A stretch of DNA of 64,000 nt from NCBI GenBank assembly GCA_022036555.1, contig CM039126.1, positions 35,667,090 to 35,731,089 of the forward strand, read 5' to 3'. Both the position numbers and the translations under genes were made by a program. The notes under the pieces are model-generated. The model was not told the origin of the DNA. It saw nothing but the letters and a program-made list of their open reading frames with translations, and made no database searches. This DNA is from Microstegium vimineum (taxonomy: Eukaryota; Streptophyta; Magnoliopsida; Poales; Poaceae). Below are positions 32,331-43,668 of the stretch, in pieces; within the stretch, counting starts at the first letter, position 1, and each line of letters begins with the position of its first letter.

Positions 32331-34024
32331 TGAAAGGATCAAGATGCCCAAGAAGGGGGGTGAATTGGGCTTGTTTTAAATTTCTAAAGCAAATATGAAA
32401 ACCTATCAAATGCCAATCACCCCCTAGTGCCTACCGATCGTGTGTCCTAACTAGAAAGCGGTAGCAGTTCATAGAATTGAAAAACAACCTAAGCAATTCT
32501 AGTGGAAAGGTAAGAACACAACGGAAAGTAAATGTGGAATGTAAATAGCTCGGGATAGAGAAACAGTGACACGACGATGTTTTCCCGAGGTATCGAGGAG
32601 TCGATACTCCCCCCTAGTCCTCGTTGGAGCACCTCGCAAGGTATAGCTCCCCCTCAATCCCACGCAAGGGATGAGTGCTCTCTACGGGCTGATTCTTCGC
32701 CACTCCGGCTCGGTGAATCACCCACAACCGATCACAGAAGCATGGAGAAGGGCCGTCAACAATCTTCCGGCGATCACCTTCCTCCGATCACCACCAAACC
32801 GTCTAGGTGCTGTCGAACACCAAGAGTAACAAGCACAAGACCTTCACTTGACCAACTCAAGGCTAGGAAGGTGGATGGATGCACACAAGTCACTCCTAAT
32901 CACCCTAGGAGGGAAGAACAAGATGAATTCTCTCAAATCTCTCCCTCTCTAGTTACTTGGCTCTCCAAGAACTCTCTCAAGGTTCCTCCAGGTGTAACAA
33001 TGGCCAAGAGATCTCACTTGGACGAAATGGGCAGCTATAAATAGTCCACACCTCTCCAACTAGCCGTTCCTAGTTTTTTCTCTTTTCTTCGTAGGCGTCG
33101 GACTAGTCCGGAGACCAAACCGTCGGACCAAGTAGGGTGGTCCGAAGCCTTTCCTCAGATCAAACTCAATTGAAAACAAGCACCTCTGGACTACTCGGCA
33201 TAGTCCGAAGCCCTGGTCCGACGCTCTGGTCCGGACCCAGGGTGCTTACTGGATCGAAACATATTTTCATCAACGAACCTCCGGACCACTTGCCTTGGTC
33301 CGGAGCCCTGGTCCGACGCACACGTCCGGAGCCAGGGAGCTCACTGCATTGGAACACCTTACTGCCTTGAAGCATCGAACTAGCCGTCGGCCACACCGTC
33401 GGACTAGTCTGGAGCCTTCTCACTGGCTCTCTTCCTCTGACAAGGGTCGTCGGACCTTTCGCCTATGGTCCGACGCCTTCCAAACAGGTGGTCTGGAGCT
33501 TACTTACACTGAACTGGCGCCTAAGGCAGGACCATCGGACTACCTAGCATGGTCCGACGCCTCCTTGGCAAACTGGTCTGGAGCTCTTTTCTCCCCCTAT
33601 TTCAACTCTTTTCACTAAGACTCTCAAAGGGGTTTTGCTCCTACCATCTCAAGGGCTATTAGCAGGATCTCTAGGACTAGTTGTGACAAGTGTGCATATA
33701 CCAACTTTCCTAAACTCTCCTAGGTCAAGCTACTAATCTCATACCCCCCTTTATAGTATGGTCAAAGGAAAAACAAAGTCCTAGCTATACTTAGTGCCCT
33801 TCTGAACCTCATGGCAGTAAGGACTAGTCTATTCTTCAACTTGAATCACCATCCTTTGAAACCGAAACGATTTCCATCTTGGGGGCATGAATATCCATTA
33901 AGCTCATTCATCTAGCATCACTTATGACCTAACTCAAATGACTTTGCCTCTGCAAAACACACGTTAGTCATAGTGACCTAGCATTGTCGTTAATCGCCTA
34001 AACACAAGGGACCATGATTCTTCA
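32331..34024 (-). repeat. 5' LTR of Sirevirus A (1.69 kb)
   Basis: Minus-strand start TGAAGAATCATGGTCCC and end CTTGATCCTTTCA. The CGGAC/GTCCGA motif array lies at about 33,095-33,590 and the TATA box at 33044-33035. It aligns over its whole length with the LTRs of element C, roughly 85-90% by eye in the first few hundred bases. Confidence 0.85.
33035..33044 (-). promoter_or_regulatory. TATA box of LTR A
   Basis: CTATTTATAG on the minus strand, identical to the box in both LTRs of element C and in the LTR at 5152-7419. Confidence 0.55.
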
Positions 34025-34481
34025 ATATGTTTTATTGATTTCCTCATGGATAGAAAACTTGTTCCTATTAATTTATACATTCTGCAAGGTATGTGACGCA
34101 TGGAAGTTGTGCACATCTCTTTATGACATTTTTAGAAACCTTCATTGCACAACTTTGTAAACTCATTTTCTTCAACTCCTTTTGTCCCATGGTAAAATCT
34201 TACACGTTATTGTATGGATAGTTTTTTATGCACACGCTACCTCTGGATCACAAATATCCCCACTCCATTTAAATATGCATATCTCAAAGTAGTTGATGTA
34301 TTTTGCCACATGCTACCAGATATGTTGTTCCTTTCATTACTCATTAGGCATTATCTAAGAATAGGATTATATTTTTTTTATACAAGATAGAGACATTGGT
34401 TTCTGCATTGTAGTCACATGTTAACATCAATCTAATTTGGTACTCATTCTTTTCAGAAATTGATCTTTCTAAGAAACAAGA
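34025..34481. other. 457-bp spacer between the two head-to-head Sireviruses
   Basis: AT-rich, no ORF or element ends. It separates the 5' LTR of A (left, - strand) from the 5' LTR of C (right, + strand). The host sequence continues after C at 48,460, as shown by the CAAGA duplication. Confidence 0.6.
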
Positions 34482-36162
34482 TGTAGAATCATGGACCCTT
34501 GTGTTTAGGCGATTAACGACAATACTAGATCACTATGACTAACGTGTGTTTTGCAGAGGCAAAGTCATTTATGTTAGGTCATTGGTGATGCAATTTGAAT
34601 GGGCTTAATGGATATTCATGCCCCCAAGATGGAAATCGCTTCGGTTGCAAAGGATGAAAATACACGTCGAAGACTAGGCTAGTTCTTAGTGCCATAAGGT
34701 TGAGAAGGGCACTAAGTATAGCTAGGGCTTTTGTTTTTCCTTTGACCGTACTATAAAGGGGGGTATGAGATTAGTAGCTTGACCTAGGAGAGTTTAGGAA
34801 AGTGGGTATATGCACACTTGTCACAACTAGTTCTAGAGACCTTGCTTTCAGCCCTTGATAAACCCTAGAAATGGTAGGAGCAAAATCCCTTAAGAAACCT
34901 CAGCGAAAACAGTTGATATAGAGGGAGAAAGAGGCTCCGGACCACTCTGCTAAGTGGGCGTCGGACCATAGGAGAGTGGTCCGACGGTCCCTGACTTAGG
35001 TAGATTCTCAGCTCGAGGAGCTCCGGACCACCTGTTTGGAAAGCACCGGACCATAGGAGAGTGGTCCGGTGGCTTGGTTCAGAGAGAGAGAAGGCTCCGG
35101 ACCAATCCGACGGTTAGTCCGACGCCTCATGACAGGAGGTTGAGTTTATGCAGAGAGCTCCCTGGCTCCAGACCAGAGCATCGGACCAGGGCACCGGACC
35201 AAGGAGAGTGGTCCGGTGGTTCGTAAAAGAGAGAAAGTTTTTCACTCAGAGACTACCGAGGCTCCGGACCAGAGCGTCGGACCAGTGCGTCGGACCAAGC
35301 AAAGTAGTCCGACGGTGCCTGAGTTTGAATCGAGAGTGAGCTCCGGACCAGTGTGCATGGTCCGGTGGTATGAGCTCCGGACTAGTCCGGTGGCTTCGCA
35401 GAGAGAAGAAAAAGTAAAAAAACGGCTAGTTTTGGAGGTGGGGACTATTTATAGTTGCCCCCTTGGTCCTTAGAGGGACTCTTGGCCATTGTTTCAGCTG
35501 GTGACACCTTGGGAAATCCTTTGGAGAGACAAGAGGCTAGTGAGGGAGAGATTAGAGAGAGATCATCTTGTTCTTCCCTCCTAGAGTGATTAGGAGTGAC
35601 TTGTGTGCATCCATCCACCTTCCTAGCCTTGAGTGGGTCAAGTGAAGGTCTTGTGATTGTTACTCTTGGTGTTCGACACCACCTAGACAGTTTGGTGGTG
35701 TTCGGAGGAAGTGACCGTCGGGAGATTGTTGGCGGCTCTTCTCCAAGCTCTTGTGATCGGTTGTGGGCGATTCACCGAGCCGGAGTGGCGAAGAATCAGC
35801 CCGTAGAGAGCACTCTACCCTTGCGCGGGTAGAGGGGGAGCGATACCTTGCGAGGTGCTCCAACGAGGACTAGGGGGGTGTGTCGACACCTCGATACCTT
35901 GGGAAAAAATCGCTGCGTCACTGAGAATTTCTTTTCCCTAGCTCTTTACATTTCCGCATTACCTTCCGTCTTGTTTTTACATTTCCTACTAGAATTGCTT
36001 AGGTTGTTTTTAATTCCTATGAACTGCTACCGCTTTCTAGCTAGGACACACGGACGGTAGGCACTAGGGGGTGATTGGCATTTGATAGGTTTTTATATTT
36101 GCTTTAGAAATTTAAAACAAGCCCAATTCACCCCCCCCCTCTTGGGCATCTTGATCCTTTCA
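34482..36162 (+). repeat. 5' LTR of Sirevirus C
   Basis: TGTAGAATCATGG...GATCCTTTCA, 1,681 bp. Contains the CGGAC/GTCCG array (about 34,930-35,400), then a TATA box at 35445-35454, and a poly-C run near the 3' end. Confidence 0.93.
35445..35454 (+). promoter_or_regulatory. TATA box of 5' LTR C
   Basis: CTATTTATAG right after the motif array; the same box is at 47732-47741 in the 3' LTR. Confidence 0.55.
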
Positions 36163-36164
36163 AT

Positions 36165-36176
36165 TGGTATCAGAGT
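36165..36176 (+). promoter_or_regulatory. Primer-binding site of Sirevirus C
   Basis: TGGTATCAGAGT, two bases after the LTR. It matches the Met-tRNA primer site except for the last base, which is C in A and B. Confidence 0.85.
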
Positions 36177-36214
36177 CTGGTTGCTCTAAATTAGGCTTCA
36201 CCGTCTAGAGCAAG

Positions 36215-38593
36215 ATGTCCCATGGGGATGGACCGCCACCCATGTTCGATGGGGATGACTTTCCTTATTGGAAAGTGCGGATGGAGGCCTACCTTGAGGC
36301 CGTGGATGTCGGCGTTCACAAAGCCGCCACCCAAGGTGGATCGGTGTTCGCCGAGGACCCATACTTTGAGAAGAACAATGCCAAGGCAAAGAACATTCTT
36401 TTCCGTGGCATTTGCAAGGATGTGTTCAATCGTGTGCGGAATTGCAAAACCGCGCATGAGATTTGGACAAACATTTGTGCTCTTCACGAGGGCACTAAAT
36501 GTGAAAGAGAAGAGCGTTATCACCTTATCATTGCTAAGTTAAATGCTTTCACTATGCTATCTCATGAAAATGCTAATGAAATGTATTCTCGCTTGAATGT
36601 GCTTGTAGAGGAGTTGAATGGTCTTGGACTCTTTCAAATGACACCGGCCGATGTGGTGCACAAGATACTTTGTGTCCTTCCAATAGACAAGTATAGCCAC
36701 ATCGTCACGGTTCTTCATCAAGGTGATCTCTCCGCAACTACACCAACGTAAGTGTTGGGCAAGATCAATGCTCATGAGATGTACATGAAGATCAATGATG
36801 GAACTTCATCCTCCTCCAAGAAGAAAGAGAAGGAGGAGAAGAAGGACTTGGCTCTCAAGGCATCTTCCAAGGAGAAGTGCAAGATTCAATATGTCGTTGA
36901 GAGTACAAGTGATGATGATGATGAAGACAACATCGCTCTCATGGTGAAGAAGACCGCCAAGATGTTGAAGAGGTTAAACAAGAACGGAGTCAAGTTTGAC
37001 TCAAAGAAGAAGAAATTCTTCACAAGCTCTTCAAGGAAGCCAATCTCCCAAATGAAGTGCTACAATTGCGGCACTCTTGGTCATCTAGCCCATGCGTGTC
37101 CCGAAGAGAAGAAAGACAAGTTCAAGAACAACAAGTTCAAGAACTTCAAGAAGAACAAGGGCGGCAATGATGACTCAAGTGATGATAACAAGAAGCAAGA
37201 CAAGCCATACAAGAAGAAGAAGAACTTCAACTTCCACAAGAAGAAGAAGGATGACAAGGCTTACATTGTGGGTGATTGGCTCACCGACATTGATGATTCA
37301 AGCAACTCCTCCGATGATGAGAGTGAAGAAGAGAAGGTGGCCGCTTTGGTGATTGGTTCTTCGATTCCACCGCCACCTCCTCCTTCATCGCCGGGCTCAT
37401 CCTCTACACACCTATGCCTTATGGCTAAAGGTGACAAGAAGGTACAAAAAGAGGATGATGGTGATGACCTCTCTAGTGATGATAGTGATGATGAAGAAAC
37501 ACCTTCCTATGATGAGCTAATTAAAATTTGCAACAAGTATGCTAGCATCATAAGGAAGTACAAGAGTAAAAATGACAAACTTCTTGAAATCAAGGAAAAC
37601 TTGCATGATAAGCTTGATAACTTATCTAGTGCTAATGATGATTTGAAGCTTGAGATTAACTCTCTCTCATCTAGCACTACGGAGCTCAAAGCCCCTCTTA
37701 AGCAAGCCAATGAGAAACATGATAAGCTTGAGAGGTCATCCAAGAGCTCCTCACAAGGCTTAACTTGCTAAAAGATGACTACAACCAAGTGAAAAGTGAT
37801 CATGGCACACTAGTGGTAGCAAATGAATTACTTACTCAAGATCTTGCACATGTTGCTACTAACCCGTGTGCTAAGTGTGCAAGTGCTACCTCTTGTGATA
37901 TCGAGCTTGATGATGTGGCTCTTGAGCAAAGTGCAAAGTGCAAGGGCAAGAGAGTTGTAGAAGCAGACAAGTATGATGATTATGTGAAGATGAGTGAAGA
38001 GAACTCAAAGCTCAAGGAAGAGCTAGTCAACCTCAAGGCTAACAAGCCCTTCACCATCAAGCCGGCTCAAGAAGAAGACAAAGATGCTATCACTTTGATC
38101 AACTCTCTTCGAGAAGAAATTGCCAAGCTCAAGAATGACAAGACCAAGCTTACAAGTGGCCTTGAAAAGTTCACCAAGGGCCATAATCTCCAAAGTGAGC
38201 TTCTAATGAGCACCATCATGAAGAATGGCAAGACCGGTATTGGGTACAAGGAGAATCAAGTGATGAAGGCCAAGGTCAAGATTGAAGCCAAGAACTACTA
38301 CAAGAACAAGTACAATGGTTACAATCAAGAGAAGCCAAAGCCCAAGCCTAAGAGGTGTTTTGGATGTGGACAAATTGGTCATCTCTCATTTCAATGCAAG
38401 ACTCCACTTCCCAAGACCTTGCCCAAGCACACTAGGCCCACTTGTCATCAACAAAGATTCCCAGGGTAGACCACTTGTGGTGTTTCTTGGACCACCAATG
38501 AAGAACAAGCCTAGGGTTCTTTGGGTTGCTAAGGAGTTGGTTGACAAGGCAATGGGGCCCCGCACTAAGGGGGTTCCCAAACAACAAGCTTAA
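36215..38593 (+). pseudogene. Gag of Sirevirus C with two zinc knuckles, broken
   Basis: Starts at ATG 36215 (MSHGDGPPPMFDGDDFPYWK). A TAA at 36749-36751 replaces the CAA seen in A. Next comes a Lys-rich region with the first CCHC knuckle, CYNCGTLGHLAHAC (37058-37099). An acidic/Pro-rich linker and a long coiled coil follow, then the second knuckle CFGCGQIGHLSFQC (38356-38397) and the conserved LVVFLGPPMKNKPRVLWVAK tail. Frames shift at about 37,740 and again at about 38,440. Full Gag would be about 790 residues, long for copia but in keeping with Sireviruses. It forms the particle and binds RNA. The gag stop (TAA 38591-38593) is in frame with pol. Confidence 0.85.
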
Positions 38594-38614
38594 CTCCAAG
38601 TTGCTTGTGTGTAG

Positions 38615-41315
38615 GTGAACTACAAGACCGGTGGGAGCCATTGGGTAATTGATAGTGGTTGCACTCAACACATGACCAGCGACCCCCGGATGTTCACCAC
38701 ACTTGATGAGGATTGTGCAAATCAAGACAAGATCACTTTTGGGGATAATTCAAAGGGCAAAGTTTAAGGCTTAGGCAAAGTGGTTATCTCCCAAGATCAA
38801 TCAATTTCAAATGTCTTGCTAGTGCAATCATTGAGCTTCAACTTGCTATCGGTTGGTCAACTTTGTGATCTCGGGTTTCATTGTCTCTTCACTCCAAATG
38901 AGGTGATTGTGACCAAGATTGAAGATTCATCAATGATTTCAAAGGGTTCCGGCACAACAACCTCTACTTAGTGGACTTCACTTCAAATGAAGCAAACTTG
39001 CAAGCTTGTCTATTCTCCAAGAATTCTTTGGGTTGGCTATGGCATAGAAGATTAGCTCATGTGGGCGTGTCAACCTTGAAGAAGCTAGTCAAGAAGGAAA
39101 TGGTTAGAGGAATCAAGGATGTGGTGTTTGAGAAGGACAAACTTTGTAGTGCATGTCAAGCTAGCAAGCAAGTGGCAAACACTCATCCAACCAAAGCCTT
39201 CATGTCAACCTCAAGAGTCCTAGAGTTGCTACACATGGATCTATTTGACCCTACCACTTATGCTAGTCTTGGAGGAAATCTCTATTGCTTGGTGGTAGTA
39301 GATGACTACTCTCGGTACACTTGGGTGTTCTTTCTTCAAGATAAAGGAGAGACACAAGACATCTTCAAGAAGTTTGCTACAAGAGCTCAAAATGAATTTG
39401 ATGTGAAGATCAAGAAGATTAGAAGTGACAATGGCACCGAATTTGTGAACACAAAGATTGAAGATTATTGTGATGAAGTTGGGATCAAGCATGAGGTGTC
39501 CGCCACATATACTCCTCAACAAAATGGTGCCGTAGAGAGGAAGAACCAGACACTCATAACTCTAGCAAGGTCTATGCTTTATGAGTACAACACTCCCGAG
39601 AAGTTTTGGGCGGAGGCAATCAACACCGCGTGCTATGCGGCAAACCGTCTCTTCGTCCAAAGGCTATTAAAGAAGACCCCCTATGAGCTAGTCAATGGGA
39701 AGAAGCCGGATATTTCATTCTTCCGGGTGTTTGGTTGCAAGGTGTACATCTACAAGAAGCGCCAACACTTGGGTAAATTCCAACGGCGGTGTGACATTGG
39801 TTTCCTTGTTGGTTATTCACTTAAATCCAAGGCATACCGTGTATTTAACAAAGCCACCGACTTAGTTGAAGAAACGTATGACTTGGAGTTTGATGAAACT
39901 AATGGCTCCCAAGGAGCGCTTGAGGATATTGATGTAGGTGATGAACCCTTGAGGGAGGCAATGAAGAATATGCCAATTGGTGCTATCAACCCGCAAGACG
40001 TGGAAGAAGTTGAAGATGAAGCAAGTCAAGATCCTTCTCCACCTCACACGCCTCAAGTTGATGAAGGAGATCAAGTGAGAGAAGCTCAAGAAGACACTCA
40101 TATTCCTCAAGATCAAGCCGAGGCCGAAGCAAGCAATGTTGAAGCACCGCATCCTCCTCCTCAAGAGACAAATAGAAGATCAACACCTATCCTTCAAGCT
40201 CACCCCCATGATCAAATCATAGGGAGTCCATCAAAGGGAGTAATGACTCGCTCTAGACTTGCATCTTATGTTGAACATCACTCGTTTGTTTCCTTTGTTG
40301 AGCCTACTAGTGTAGAAGAAGCACTTGCGGATCCGGATTGGGTGAATGCCATGCATGAAGAACTCAACAACTTCACCCGGAACCAAGTGTGGACACTTGA
40401 AGAGAAGGCAAAGGATGCAAGAATCATTGGCACCAAATGGGTGTTTAGGAACAAGCAAGATGATCAAGGTGTGGTTGTGAGGAACAAAGCAAGATTGGTG
40501 GCAAAGGGGTTCTCTCAAGTAGAAGGACTCAATTTTGGAGAGACCTTTGCACCGGTTGCAAGACTTGAAGCCATTCGTATCCTTTTGGCGTATGCTTCAC
40601 ATCACAAAATGAAACTTTTTCAAATGGATGTGAAGAGTGCCTTCTTAAATGGTTCTCATAAATGAACTTGTCTATGTCTCACAACCTCCCGGGTTTGAAG
40701 ACCCAAATTTGCCTAATCATGTGTATAGGTTGTCCAAGGCACTATACGGATTGAAGCAAGCTCCAAGAGCTTGGTATGAGAGGCTAAGGGACTTCCTAAT
40801 CAAGAAGGGCTTCAAGATCGGGATCGTCGACACTACACTATTCACCAAGAAGCTTAATGGAAAGATCTTCGTTTGCCAAGTATATGTCGATGACATTATA
40901 TTTGGGTCAACAAACCAAGACCATCGCAAGGAGTTTGGTGACTTGATGTCCAAGGAGTTCGAGATGTCAATGATTGGCGAGCTAACCTTCTTCCTCGGCT
41001 TTCAAGTGAAGCAAATGAGAGAAGGGACCTTCATCTCTCAAGAAAAGTACACTTATCTACTTAAGAAGTTCAAGATGGAGGATTGCAAGCCAATCAAGAC
41101 CCCAATGCCAACTAATGGGCATCTCGATCTCGATGAGGGAGGTAAACCGATTGACCAAACTCTTTATCGCTCTATGATCGGTAGTTTACTTTACCTCACC
41201 GCATCTAGGCCGGATATCATGTTTAGTGTGTGTATGTGTGCCAGGTTTCAAGCAAACCCTAAGGAGTCGCATCTTTGTGCGGTTAAAAGAATCCTTAGGT
41301 ACATAAGGCACACCC
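38615..41315 (+). pseudogene. Protease-integrase-RT of Sirevirus C, broken
   Basis: Protease: [14 protein letters not shown]; the frame ends at TAA 38765-38767 (CAA in A) and shifts again near 38,940. From 38,971 a 564-codon frame holds GAG-pre-integrase ([16 protein letters not shown]), the integrase core with an intact D-D-E set ([28 protein letters not shown]) and RT to [12 protein letters not shown]. An extra base near 40,650 shifts the frame. RT continues at 40,649-41,315 with LSKALYGLKQAPRAWYE and QVYVDDIIFGST. A one-base deletion in a C run at about 41,313 (three C, four in A) separates it from RNase H. Integrase and RT active sites are intact, better preserved than in A. Confidence 0.9.
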
Positions 41316-41319
41316 TAGC

Positions 41320-41838
41320 ATGGGTCTTTGGTATCCCAAAGGAGCTCCCTTCCAACTAGTTGGCTATTCCGATTCGGATTATGCCGGGTGCAAGGTTGAT
41401 AGGAAGAGTACCTCCGGCGGGTGCCACATGCTAGGAAGATCACTTGTTTCTTGGTCCTCAAAGAAGCAAAACAGTGTGGCATTGTCAACTGCCGAGGCGG
41501 AATACATTGCCATGGGAGCAAGTTGTGCACAAATCTTATACATGACCCAAACATTCTTTGATTACGGCGTGTTTTTAAAAGAAGTTCCTCTTTTGTGTGA
41601 TAATGAAAGCGCCGTAAAGCTTGCAAACAACACGGTTCAACACTCTCGCACCAAGCACATTGATATTCGCCATCACTTTCTTAGAGATCATGTGGCTAGA
41701 AAAGACATCACACTAGTTGGAGTTAAGAGCGAAGATCAATTGGCGGATATCTTCACTAAACCACTCGATGAAACAACCTTTTGTAGGTTGAGAAGCGAGT
41801 TGAATGTGCTTGATCACTCTAACTTCACTAAAAGATGA
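41320..41838 (+). pseudogene. RNase H of Sirevirus C
   Basis: 172 codons: MGLWYPKGAPFQLVGYSDSD, VDRKSTSGGCHMLG, ALSTAEAEYIAMGASCAQ, LLCDNESAVKLANN, DIRHHFLRDHVARKD and QLADIFTKPLDE. All recognisable catalytic blocks are present. It is the C-terminal domain of the polyprotein, displaced one frame from RT by the single-base deletion. Confidence 0.85.
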
Positions 41839-43668
41839 GCTTGTGTGAACCATGCCTTCATATGTAATATAACATGTTTAATTTGGTAATGCACATAGGC
41901 TTGGCTAACGCGGTTAAGATAACCGCCCTCAAAGCGTGTGACAAAGCTTAACCGCGGTTTAAACTTGCAAGCAACCTAGATTCAAATTCCGTTTTGCATT
42001 GCATATGCATAAGTGTTGCTTCTTCGTTTCTTTTCGGTTAAGTTTGTTGGTCATCATTAGGTTCAACACTTAGGGGGAGCAATTCAACGCTCTAGCTTCA
42101 GCTAATACCCCTCTTGTGCCCCTAAGGTGACCCTTGGAGCTTTATTGAACTATTTTCTTATGAAAACTAATTCTAGCCTATGGCAAACTATTTCTAAAAT
42201 TGAGGGTTTGAGAGATGGTTCTTATGTTAAGTCCAACAAGTGTTTCTCTTTGCTCTTTTGTGTTGGTACTTGGCTAAGAGAAAAGATTGGAGAGAAAAAT
42301 AAGAAAATTCAGAGCAAAATTAAGCACCGGACCACCCTCCGGACCACTCTGCATTGGTCCGATGCAGTGGTCCGACGCCTCGACCCTCACTGCATAAAAT
42401 TTCTCCAGCCACAAAATCTGTCGGACCAGTATCCGACGCTCCACCGGACCAATGACAAGTTGTCCGGTGCCTCTGACAATCCTATCCTTGCACCGTCGGA
42501 CCAGTCCGGTGCTCCATCGGACCAGTCCGGTGCGTTGTTCGACGCCCTAGTCCGGTGGTCAGTTGCTCACTGTTTTCTCTTCTCTGGTACCGTCGGACCA
42601 GCCACCGGACCAAACATAGTGGTCCGACGCTTAGAAATTTTGCGGATAACCCCCGCGTGCGCGTCTGTTTCGGCAGTCTGTCTCACCTTCGCCGTCCATA
42701 CGTCGTCCTGCTCTCCGCCGCCAGCTCCCCCGCGCCGCCATTGCCACCGGTGATCTCCCTCCGGTGCGCCGCCGCCTCTCCACCACTCCACCTCACCACT
42801 CCTGCAGCAGTTGCGCCCGCCGCAGCAGGGCCACCCTTCATCGCCGCCGCCATTCACCTCGCCACTGACCTCACCGCCGAGGAGCCTCCCTCGCCGGCGC
42901 CCGAGCTCCCACACTCCTCCCTGCCACGTTCCAGCCCTAGGGTTTCCCCTCCTTCCATTTCCATTGCCACTGCAAAATCAAGGACCTAGGGTTTGCCCTA
43001 ACCCTAGGAGGGTTTGGTTTCGACGCGTTCGTCCTTGACTGAAGTCCTTCGTCGTCATCGTCTTCGACGTCTTCGTTCGTGACCGTTTTTGCCTTCGTCG
43101 TCGTCGACTTCGCTTCTCCTCGCTAGGGTATGATTTCAATCTTCGACGTCGCGTTTTGTCGAGTCGTCGATAGAGTCATGTCCTAGGATTATTCCTTGAA
43201 AATCCTTTATCCATATTCAATCCACTTCATTAAATCAATTACCAATTGTAATTCGCAGCTGGTAAATCTCGTTCGGAGCGTGGTTTGGTACTTGACATTG
43301 CTCTGAATAGTTACGCTTTCTTACCTCAGGTATCATGTCAGATTTCATTCTATCACTTATCTAAATGCTTGCTTCTATACGGATTCTTATCTCTAGATTT
43401 TATATATGCTTATATATACCCTGTCTATTCTTTCTAGCAGCAGTCAGTGGCAGTTTGAACTCGGGGCAAAGCTCGCGAGTAAGGTTTGAGGCAAAGCCTC
43501 AGAGGTTCAGTCCAGTGGCTTGGAGGCCCCTCTGTCAGTTGTGCTTTGTTTGATCAGTTGACAGTTGATACTTGCAGCGATCAGTGATTCTTGTGGCAGT
43601 GACCTATGAGTGGTTCTTGTGACAGTGGTTCTTGTGGCAGTTAGCAGTGGTTCTTTGCTTGATTCAGT
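41839..43668 (+). other. Noncoding region between pol and ORF3 of Sirevirus C
   Basis: Contains a GGGGGAG tract (42,072), a second CGGAC/GTCCG motif array (about 42,325-42,620), a CpG-rich Ser/Pro-type open stretch (42,650-42,990, not conserved as protein with A) and a TATA-rich segment, TTTATATATGCTTATATATA, near 43,397. I infer a promoter/leader for ORF3, or a spliced leader; no transcript evidence is available. Confidence 0.5.

Larger units (their letters stand above)
21206..34024 (-). mobile_element. Sirevirus A, nearly full length, 3' LTR truncated
   Basis: On the minus strand: 5' LTR (34024-32331), primer site, gag, protease-integrase-RT-RNase H, noncoding region, extra ORF3, polypurine tract, and 609 bp of 3' LTR. 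The 3' LTR is cut by element B. The order and sequence match element C, which lies 457 bp away in the opposite orientation. Frames are broken in every coding part. The right flank ATATG (34025-34029) would be the target duplication, but its partner is lost. Confidence 0.85.

Noticed and set aside
34930..35400. CRISPR-like array from the regularly recurring CGGACC words
   Set aside because: Spacing and repeat sequence are irregular and palindromic, it lies in an LTR, and the genome is a plant.
36165..36176. tRNA gene at the TGGTATCAGAG motifs
   Set aside because: They are primer-binding sites complementary to a tRNA 3' end, located next to LTRs; no cloverleaf is present.
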